Source: Tannerella sp.
Lineage (GTDB): Bacteria > Bacteroidota > Bacteroidia > Bacteroidales > Tannerellaceae
Reading direction: 5' to 3'
Assembly (NCBI GenBank): GCA_031263835.1
Contig: JAISEZ010000091.1
Coordinates: 1-7,879, forward strand
Length of the DNA: 7,879 nt
Shown: positions 1 to 5,948 of the stretch, piece by piece
Numbering within the stretch: the first letter of the stretch is position 1
Layout of the letters: every line of letters begins with the position of its first letter
Position numbers and translations under genes: made by a program
Notes under the pieces: model-generated
Told to the model about the DNA's origin: nothing
What the model saw: the letters and a program-made list of their open reading frames with translations, nothing else
Databases searched by the model: none

Positions 1-663
1 GGAATCGAACGTGCATCGGTCCGGCTGCAGGAGGCCGTCACCCGCGGCTATTCAATCGTCATTTTCCCCGAAGGAACGCGCTCCGCCGACTGCTCAATCC
101 GCCGTTTCCACCGCGGCGCGTTCTACCTCGCCGAACAGCTAAACGCCGACATAATCCCCATAATGATACACGGCGCGGGCCACGTCCTCCCCAAAGAAGA
201 GTTCATGCTTCGCAAAGGCCGCATCCACATACAGGTAATGCCCCGCATCGCGCCGGACGACGTCCGCTTCCGCAAGGACTATTCCCCCCGCTCAATAGAC
301 GTCCGCCACTACTATCATGCCGAATATAAAAAACTGTGTAAAGAAATCGAAACCCCTGACTACTACGCCGACTTAGTCATCAAAAACTACATCTACAAAG
401 GCCCGGCCATCGAGCGCGCAGTCCGCAGCGCCCTCCGAAAAAACAATAACTACAAACAGGAAATCGCCGCCGCCCCCGACGAGGGCGCAACGACCATCCG
501 AAACACCGGCTACGGCGAATACGCCCTGCTTTTAGCCTTAGTAAAAAAAGATCTGCAAATAACTGCCGTCGAACCCGATCCCGACCGGCATGCCCTCGCC
601 GCAAACTGCACCTCCGTTCCCGCCAATCTGACGTATGTGACAGTCAGCCATCCATCAGAATAA
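1..663 (+). CDS. PlsC-type acyltransferase with methyltransferase-like C-terminal tail (5' end missing)
   Basis: This is the last 220 residues of a protein whose start lies left of the window; the frame is open from base 1. Visible residues 22-28 read FPEGTRS, the acyltransferase motif III that binds the phosphate of the acceptor in 1-acyl-glycerol-3-phosphate acyltransferases. It is followed by the family's RFHRGAFYLAEQL and the IIPIMIHG strand. The HX4D catalytic motif would lie upstream, out of view. After about residue 120 the protein continues into a different fold: NTGYGEYALLLAL (168-180) and AVEPDPD (189-195) look like the glycine loop and the acidic end of strand 2 of a Rossmann/SAM-dependent methyltransferase. 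Only about 50 residues of it exist, too few for a complete methyltransferase. From memory, Bacteroidota encode large proteins joining acyltransferase domains to an MMPL-type exporter, so the missing part may be long; this is inference. The 3' end overlaps the convergent sigma gene by 20 bp. Acyltransferase assignment is firm, exact substrate unknown. Confidence 0.85.
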   Translation, partial: GIERASVRLQEAVTRGYSIVIFPEGTRSADCSIRRFHRGAFYLAEQLNADIIPIMIHGAGHVLPKEEFMLRKGRIHIQVMPRIAPDDVRFRKDYSPRSIDVRHYYHAEYKKLCKEIETPDYYADLVIKNYIYKGPAIERAVRSALRKNNNYKQEIAAAPDEGATTIRNTGYGEYALLLALVKKDLQITAVEPDPDRHALAANCTSVPANLTYVTVSHPSE

Positions 664-1216
664 AGATAATGAACGGCAGATAATCCTTCAATTCGGTCTT
701 CAGTATTTCGACGGCCCTGTTCCGGTATCGTTCGACGGTGCGAACCGAAACGCCCATCGCCTCTGCAATCTCCGTCACCGGACGATCTTCCAGGCGCGAC
801 ATCTCGAAAGCCATCCGGTATTCGGGCGGGAGTTTGGCCAGCGCATCCGCCAGTAAACGCTCCAGCTCGTCCAGCATCCATGCGGAATCGGATTGTTCGG
901 TGTCGGATATGTCTTCCGACCGGAAGAGATCGTCGAACGTCACGGAACGGCTGTCCCGCAGGTAATTGATACAGTGATTCCGCACCGCAGCCGTCAGGTA
1001 ATTTTTCGCGGGAATACGGCAATCTATCCGACAGCGGTTTTTCCAGACGGCGCAAAACACGTCCTGCACGATATCCTCGCTTACGTCGTCCAGCCGGACA
1101 TAATGCCGCGCATAAACACACAGCGCCGCATAATAATACTCAAACATTTCCCGGAATGCCGTTCGATCGTTTCGGGAAATATCATACATCCAATCCTCCT
1201 GTATTGCTGTTTTCAT
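644..1216 (-). CDS. ECF-type RNA polymerase sigma-70 factor (FecI-like)
   Basis: A 190-residue protein, normal length for Bacteroidota extracytoplasmic-function sigma factors. Region 2 spans about residues 21-88 (FREMFEYYYAALCVYARHYV, then the acidic EDIVQDVFCAVWKN) and binds core polymerase and the -10 element. Region 4 spans about 122-173, with LPPEYRMAFEMSRLE followed by a helix-turn-helix (about 148-168, TEIAEAMGVSVRTVERYRNRA) for the -35 element. A short acidic linker (about 98-112) joins them. The hydrophobic tail YLPFIIFILM is, as I recall, common in this family. It should be controlled by the FecR-like protein encoded divergently and should transcribe the susC/susD genes. The start is uncertain. 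ATG at 1216 gives the longest form with an AT-rich leader. Met10 (ATG at 1189) is preceded by AGGAGG with a 5-nt spacer and would give 181 residues beginning MYDISRND. Its 3' end overlaps the convergent acyltransferase gene. Confidence 0.93.
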   Translation of the reverse strand: MKTAIQEDWMYDISRNDRTAFREMFEYYYAALCVYARHYVRLDDVSEDIVQDVFCAVWKNRCRIDCRIPAKNYLTAAVRNHCINYLRDSRSVTFDDLFRSEDISDTEQSDSAWMLDELERLLADALAKLPPEYRMAFEMSRLEDRPVTEIAEAMGVSVRTVERYRNRAVEILKTELKDYLPFIIFILMDG

Positions 1217-1253
1217 GTGCTATAAATATGTATCAAAGAATTTATCGGTGGGA

Positions 1254-1261
1254 CAAATGTA
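1254..1261 (-). promoter_or_regulatory. Candidate -7 promoter element for the sigma gene
   Basis: Read on the minus strand these eight bases are TACATTTG, an exact match to the Bacteroides housekeeping -7 consensus TAnnTTTG. They lie 37 bp upstream of the ATG at 1216, which would give a leader of about 30 nt. No convincing TTTG -33 element is found at the expected distance (near 1281-1286), so this rests on one box only. Confidence 0.35.
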
Positions 1262-1309
1262 TGTAACATTTATTTGAAAACAGCACCCGATATAGTTAAA
1301 TTTTCAATC

Positions 1310-1374
1310 ATGCGAAAAAAAACGGAAAAAAGTTGTCGCATTTGTTCCCTTTTTGTGTATATATAAATAAAGGA
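1310..1374 (+). promoter_or_regulatory. Candidate promoter region of the fecR-like gene with A-tracts and a dyad
   Basis: The 170-bp space between the divergent genes contains two A-tracts, A8 at 1315-1322 and A6 at 1326-1331. Their centres are about 10 bp apart, one helical turn, which predicts intrinsic bending or an UP-element-like activator. They sit between the arms of an inverted repeat, ATGCGA (1310-1315) and TCGCAT (1336-1341). A TTTG at 1341-1344 could be a -33 box. The AT-rich stretch 1358-1371 lies at -7 distance but matches TAnnTTTG poorly. A weak AGGA at 1371-1374 precedes the ATG at 1387 by 12 nt. The dyad could be an operator or chance. Confidence 0.3.
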
Positions 1375-1386
1375 CGACATAGAATC

Positions 1387-2316
1387 ATGACAACGAACAA
1401 AGAATTAAGAGACACATTGCAGACGGTTAAGGAATTACGGGATGATATCCGCTTTTATAAACAGGTGGATATCTCCCGTGCGTACAGACGGACGACGTCC
1501 GGGATCCGCCGGGACGAACGTCGGGCGCGGTTCCTGAACGTCTTTAGCCGGGCCGCCGCGATCCTGTTCATCCCTTTGCTGGCCGGCATGTTCATCTCGT
1601 TATACCTGCTGAATCAACGTACGGGCGCATCCGTTGCAGAATCGTATGCCGAAGTGAAAGTCTCTCCGGGCACCGTCATGCACGTTGAACTGCCCGACCG
1701 TTCCCGCGTATGGCTCAACAGCGAAAGCCGCCTGCGTTATCCGGTCGTGTTTAAGGAAAAAACCCGTCCGGTCGAACTGGAAGGAGAAGGCTTCTTCGAT
1801 GTGCATACCGACGCCGCCAGGCCGTTTGAGGTGACGGTGCCCTCCGGCCTGAAAGTCATTGCCCGCGGAACGGAGTTCAACCTGAAAGCCTACGGCGACG
1901 ATGACGTGAACGAGGTTGTGCTGCTGGAAGGCGCGGTAGATGTGACTTACAATGACCGTCATGCAACGATCCGGCCCGGCTACATGGTCAAGCTCGACAA
2001 GAAAACCGGTCAAACGATTCGCGCCGCGGTACAAACGGACGAAAAAACAGCCTGGAAAGACGGCAAAATCATTTTCCGCAATACGCCGATAGAAGAAGTG
2101 ATGAAACAACTCTCACGCCGTTACAACGTAAACATTACGCTGCAAAACCCCAAGCAAAAACCGTATCTGGTACGGGCCACGTTTTCGACGGAAACCATCC
2201 CGCAAATACTTGATTACTTAAAAATAGCTGCGCCCATCGAATGGCGAATCATGAAAACGGAACAAAACGAAGACAGCACATTCGACCGGCAGCAAATCAA
2301 CGTGATTATCAAATAA
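1387..2316 (+). CDS. FecR-like anti-sigma factor with DUF4974-like C-terminal domain
   Basis: A 309-residue single-pass inner-membrane regulator. Residues 1-53 are a basic, cytoplasmic N-terminal segment expected to bind the ECF sigma factor; it is short and lacks a conspicuous zinc-finger motif. Residues 55-75 (AAAILFIPLLAGMFISLYLL) form the membrane segment. The periplasmic FecR domain covers about 85-190, with family motifs LPDRSRVWLNSESRLRYP (102-119), GEGFFDV (133-139) and ARGTEFNLKAY (159-169). A DUF4974-like domain covers about 228 to the end (FRNTPIEEVMKQLSRRYNVNI), typical of Bacteroidota FecR proteins. In this family the C-terminal part contacts the STN domain of the partner transporter, here the SusC product downstream. 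The start is ATG at 1387; the frame extends back to a TTG at 1333, but that adds a segment unlike the family and runs through the promoter region. Unlike the common arrangement, the sigma gene is on the other strand rather than directly upstream. Confidence 0.94.
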   Translation: MTTNKELRDTLQTVKELRDDIRFYKQVDISRAYRRTTSGIRRDERRARFLNVFSRAAAILFIPLLAGMFISLYLLNQRTGASVAESYAEVKVSPGTVMHVELPDRSRVWLNSESRLRYPVVFKEKTRPVELEGEGFFDVHTDAARPFEVTVPSGLKVIARGTEFNLKAYGDDDVNEVVLLEGAVDVTYNDRHATIRPGYMVKLDKKTGQTIRAAVQTDEKTAWKDGKIIFRNTPIEEVMKQLSRRYNVNITLQNPKQKPYLVRATFSTETIPQILDYLKIAAPIEWRIMKTEQNEDSTFDRQQINVIIK

Positions 2317-2380
2317 AATGTCAAACTCTTTAAAAAACGAAATGCCTATGGAAAAGAACAGTCAGTAATCCAAACAAAAA

Positions 2381-2410
2381 GCAAGGACAAGTTTCTCAAC
2401 TCATCCTTGC
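2381..2410 (+). other. Hairpin 1 in the susC leader
   Basis: An inverted repeat with GCAAGGA (2381-2387) pairing perfectly with TCCTTGC (2404-2410). After a 2x2 internal loop, a further 4 bp pair (AGTT 2390-2393 with AACT 2398-2401), closing a TCTC tetraloop. Eleven base pairs in total. It lies between the fecR stop and the susC start and has no T-run after it, so it is not a standard intrinsic terminator. A role in mRNA processing, stability or attenuation is possible but inferred. Confidence 0.55.
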
Positions 2411-2418
2411 CGCAAACC

Positions 2419-2438
2419 GTCCGGGTGGTTTTCCGGAC
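2419..2438 (+). other. Hairpin 2 in the susC leader
   Basis: GTCCGG (2419-2424) pairs perfectly with CCGGAC (2433-2438) around an 8-nt GT-rich loop. The GC-rich stem starts 8 nt after hairpin 1 and ends 33 nt before the susC ATG. The following bases are AT-rich but not a T-run. Together the two hairpins occupy most of the distal half of the 155-bp leader. Confidence 0.5.
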
Positions 2439-2471
2439 ACGAATATTAATCTTTAAACACACTACAAAAGT

Positions 2472-5400
2472 ATGGAAAAAATAAAATTTAATACAGATAT
2501 CTTACAAGTAAATGCACTAAAAAAAATTTCACGCATTATGAAACTTACAGTTGTATTTTCATATTTGATAGTATTTCAGCTCAGTGCAGGCGTAACCTAC
2601 TCGCAGAACATGAAGTCGGTATCGCTGTTCCTGAACAATGTGACGGTTGAAGAAGCTATCAATAAGATCGAAAAGGAAACGTCCTATTCATTCCTGTTTA
2701 CGGACGAAACGGTAGATGTCAGCCGCAAGGTCAACATCCATGTGGATAACGGAGATATAACCGATGTACTGAGCCAGCTGTTAAGAAGCACGGATGTCGG
2801 TTATCAGATGATCGACAACCAAATCATCCTTGCCAAAAGCAGGACGCTCATATTCCAGCAGGAGGGGAAGAAAACGGTCACGGGAACCGTCGTCGATGCC
2901 ACGGGCGAGCCGGTCATCGGCGCAAATATCAAGGAAAAAGGTACGACCAACGGAACGGTGACCGACGCGGACGGAAAATTCTCGCTGAACGTGGCGGATA
3001 ATGCCGTACTGCAAATCTCCTACATCGGCTACATTGCACAGGAAGTCAGCTCATTAACAGGAATGGGAGGTAAATCCCTGTTAATCACCCTTCCGGAAGA
3101 CACGCAGGCGCTCGAAGAAGTAGTCGTTGTGGGCTACGGAACGCAGAAAAAGGTTAACCTGACCGGCGCCGTAGCGCAGGTGAAGGGTGAAGTACTGGAA
3201 AACCGTTCGGTGACGACCGTCTCGCAGGCGTTGCAGGGACAGGTGGCCAACCTGAATATCACCACGAACGCCGACGGAGGACGCCCTGAGGCAGCGCCAT
3301 CCATCAACATCCGCGGTTACACGGGCTTCGGATCGACCGGTGCGCCGCTTTTGGTGATCGACGGTGTTCAAGGTGGAGATATTAACACCATTAATATGAA
3401 TGATGTGGAAAGTATCTCGGTATTGAAGGACGGCGCTTCGGCGGCCATTTACGGATCAAGCGCACCGTATGGTGTAATTCTCGTTACCACCAAGCGGGGA
3501 AAAGCGGGGCAAAAGCCAACCATCACCTACAACAACAATTTCGGCTGGGCGCAGCCGATTCATCTCCCGAAAATAATGAACTCGCTGGACTGGACGGATT
3601 TTTTCAACGGAGCAGGCGACAATGGCGGTACAGCCCATTCGATCAGCGATTATAAACTGCAACGGATCAGGGATTACATGGAGGGTAAAATAACCGATCA
3701 GGTTGAAGCTGATCCCAACAATCCTAATATATGGGACTGGGGAAACGGCAACAATAACTTTTATGATCTGCTGTTAAAAGACTTGGCCTTCAGCCAGCAG
3801 CAAAATGTAAGCATGTCGGGGAACGTCAACCATTCCAACTATTACGTCGGACTGGGATACGTCCAGCAGGACGGTTTGTTTAATGATTTCGGTGAAGATT
3901 CCTACCAGCGCTATTTTGTACGGGTCAATCTTTCGTCCGAGTTTACAAAATGGATGAGCTTCAATTTCCGGAGCGCACTTTCCAGGGCTTTGGTCGTTGC
4001 TCCCAACTATTCATTTGAAGGCGGTCCCATAGCGCTGCTGGCCCGTATGTGGCCGATGCGGACCTACCTCAAACCGAATGGCGAAAAAGACTGGTGGATA
4101 CGGACGATTGAGTTGGGCGGCCGGGATAATACAACGAATGATACCGCTATCCTGACCGGTGAATTTGTCTTTCATCCCCTGACAGGCTGGGACATCACGG
4201 CCAACTATACCATCGATGGTCAATACCAGAACAGTACAAGCCATCGTGCCACCGTGTATCAAACTATGCCTAAAGGCGACCAGGCCATTATTGCCAATAA
4301 TCCGAACTCTTTCAGCCGTTCTACAAACAAAAACCAGCATTATACCGTCAATGCCTTCACTTCGTATGAAAAGCAGCTGAAAGACCATTATTTCAAGGTG
4401 CTGGCCGGATATACGCAGGAACTGTACGATAATATGAATTTTTCGGCGGGAAACAATCAACTGTATTCCGACGGACTGCCTTCGCTGTCACTGTCATACG
4501 GAACGCTGCGCAGCATTGGTGAAGGTGCCTCGCAACTGGCCATTCGCGGCGGTTTCGGACGTATCAACTACAATTTCAGGGAAAAATATTTGCTTGAATT
4601 AAACGGCAGGTATGACGGCACTTCACGTTTTCTGAGCGATGTGCGCAAAAAATTCTATCCGGGCGTTTCGGCCGGCTGGGTGGCGTCGAAGGAATCATTC
4701 TGGAAACCGGTCGAGTCGATCGTCAATTCACTGAAATTCCGCGTGGAATACAGTTCGCTGGGTGACCAGAGTTTTACGGGCTACTATCCGTTCTATCCTT
4801 CGCTGAATACTGTCAGCCCGACTTCAAGCAACTGGTATTTCAACGGCGGACGGGAATCGTATATCAGCAATCCGGGACTTATCGACCAGTCTTTGACCTG
4901 GATCACGACCACGACGCTCGACTTTGGCGCCGACCTTTCATTCCTTTCCAACCGGCTGAATGTCAGTTTCGACTGGTACCGACGCAATATGGACGACTAC
5001 ACAGGCCCGGCGCAGTCGCTGCCGGCCGTGCTGGGGACTTCAGCGCCGCAAACCAATTCCACGGCCGTAAAAACCGAAGGGTGGGAACTGACTGTCGGTT
5101 TCCAAGACCGGAAAGGCGACCTCAGTTATGGCATCAATGCCGTATTAAGCGATTATCAGGGCACGGTCATGAAGTATCCGAATCCGCAAGGATTGAATAC
5201 GACCTGGTATGAAGGTCAAAAGATGGGTGAAATCTGGGGTTACGAGACGGTCGGCTTGTTTCAGTCGGACGAAGAAATTGCGTCCGCACCCTCGCAAAAC
5301 CTGCTTTACAGCCAGTGGTCCCGCGGCGACGTCCGCTATAAAGACCTGAACGGCGACGGAAAGATTGACTGGGGCAGCAACACGCTGGAAGATCCGGGCG

Positions 5401-5921
5401 ACCGGAAAGTGATCGGCAATACGACGCCGCGCTATTCATTTGGCGTAAACATGAATGCCGAATACCGGGGCTTTGACCTTACCCTGTTCCTGCAGGGCGT
5501 GGGTAAACGCGATTTCTGGTTTGGCAGTTCCAGTGAATTCTGGGGTATCAATGGTGCTGAGTCTTCGAGTAACGGATATGTTCAACAGTACGACCGCTGG
5601 AGTGAGACCAATCCGAACGGGTATTATCCCAAGTATTACCTGACCGGCCAAATGAGCAAGAACATGCAGACGCAAACCCGCTACCTTTCGAATGCAGCCT
5701 ATCTGCGCGTAAAGAACCTGCAACTGGGATACAGTTTGCCTGCTTCGCTGCTGAAGTATATCAATGCTCAGAAGTTGCGCCTTTTTGTCAATGTGGAAAA
5801 TCTGGCTACATGGACTTCCATGATTAAATCCATAGACCCGGAATTAACGTATGGCAGATCGGACGGTAAAATCTATCCTCTGCAGCGTACCTGGGCGTGC
5901 GGTTTGAATATTACTTTTTAA
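2472..5921 (+). CDS. SusC/RagA-family TonB-dependent outer-membrane transporter with STN signalling domain
   Basis: A 1149-residue outer-membrane transporter, slightly long for SusC because of an extra signalling domain. The signal peptide has an extended basic n-region (1-23), a hydrophobic core (about 24-40) and a cleavage region near VTYSQ (41-45). STN domain: about 47-123. Carboxypeptidase-regulatory-like beta-sandwich: about 135-210 (KTVTGTVVDATGEPVIGANI). The TonB-box-like EEVVVVGYGTQ is at 215-225. The plug follows to about 345, with the SusC/RagA signature DVESISVLKDGASAAIYGSS (311-330). The rest is the 22-strand barrel, including DLNGDGKID (958-966), a recurrent calcium-loop-like segment of these barrels, and a terminal phenylalanine (LNITF) as expected for Bam-dependent insertion. 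With the SusD lipoprotein encoded 27 bp downstream it should import a bulky ligand using TonB energy. The STN domain implies it also signals to the FecR-like protein. Met23 (MKLTVVF) is an alternative start giving a more ordinary signal peptide. The substrate cannot be read from the sequence. Confidence 0.97.
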   Translation: MEKIKFNTDILQVNALKKISRIMKLTVVFSYLIVFQLSAGVTYSQNMKSVSLFLNNVTVEEAINKIEKETSYSFLFTDETVDVSRKVNIHVDNGDITDVLSQLLRSTDVGYQMIDNQIILAKSRTLIFQQEGKKTVTGTVVDATGEPVIGANIKEKGTTNGTVTDADGKFSLNVADNAVLQISYIGYIAQEVSSLTGMGGKSLLITLPEDTQALEEVVVVGYGTQKKVNLTGAVAQVKGEVLENRSVTTVSQALQGQVANLNITTNADGGRPEAAPSINIRGYTGFGSTGAPLLVIDGVQGGDINTINMNDVESISVLKDGASAAIYGSSAPYGVILVTTKRGKAGQKPTITYNNNFGWAQPIHLPKIMNSLDWTDFFNGAGDNGGTAHSISDYKLQRIRDYMEGKITDQVEADPNNPNIWDWGNGNNNFYDLLLKDLAFSQQQNVSMSGNVNHSNYYVGLGYVQQDGLFNDFGEDSYQRYFVRVNLSSEFTKWMSFNFRSALSRALVVAPNYSFEGGPIALLARMWPMRTYLKPNGEKDWWIRTIELGGRDNTTNDTAILTGEFVFHPLTGWDITANYTIDGQYQNSTSHRATVYQTMPKGDQAIIANNPNSFSRSTNKNQHYTVNAFTSYEKQLKDHYFKVLAGYTQELYDNMNFSAGNNQLYSDGLPSLSLSYGTLRSIGEGASQLAIRGGFGRINYNFREKYLLELNGRYDGTSRFLSDVRKKFYPGVSAGWVASKESFWKPVESIVNSLKFRVEYSSLGDQSFTGYYPFYPSLNTVSPTSSNWYFNGGRESYISNPGLIDQSLTWITTTTLDFGADLSFLSNRLNVSFDWYRRNMDDYTGPAQSLPAVLGTSAPQTNSTAVKTEGWELTVGFQDRKGDLSYGINAVLSDYQGTVMKYPNPQGLNTTWYEGQKMGEIWGYETVGLFQSDEEIASAPSQNLLYSQWSRGDVRYKDLNGDGKIDWGSNTLEDPGDRKVIGNTTPRYSFGVNMNAEYRGFDLTLFLQGVGKRDFWFGSSSEFWGINGAESSSNGYVQQYDRWSETNPNGYYPKYYLTGQMSKNMQTQTRYLSNAAYLRVKNLQLGYSLPASLLKYINAQKLRLFVNVENLATWTSMIKSIDPELTYGRSDGKIYPLQRTWACGLNITF

Positions 5922-5948
5922 TTTAATAACTCATAAACAGATAAGGAT

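Noticed and set aside
510..1121. 203-codon minus-strand frame overlapping the sigma gene
   Set aside because: It is arginine/glycine-rich, has no recognisable domain, and lies mostly inside the well-supported sigma gene in another frame on the same strand.
1333..1386. N-terminal extension of the FecR-like protein from a TTG codon
   Set aside because: The added segment (MSHLFPFCVYINKG...) is unlike FecR N-termini and overlaps the probable promoter; ATG 1387 gives a normal protein.
2342..2368. Eight-codon ORF (MPMEKNSQ) in the susC leader, whose MEKN resembles the start of SusC (MEKI)
   Set aside because: Too short, no ribosome binding site, and the four-residue likeness is easily chance; noted only as a possible leader peptide or remnant.
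2381..2438. Intrinsic terminator between fecR and susC
   Set aside because: Neither hairpin is followed by a T-run, so termination is not supported.
4011..4460. Long minus-strand open frame inside susC (others occur inside fecR and susD)
   Set aside because: These are antisense shadows of strong coding regions, with no domain signal of their own.
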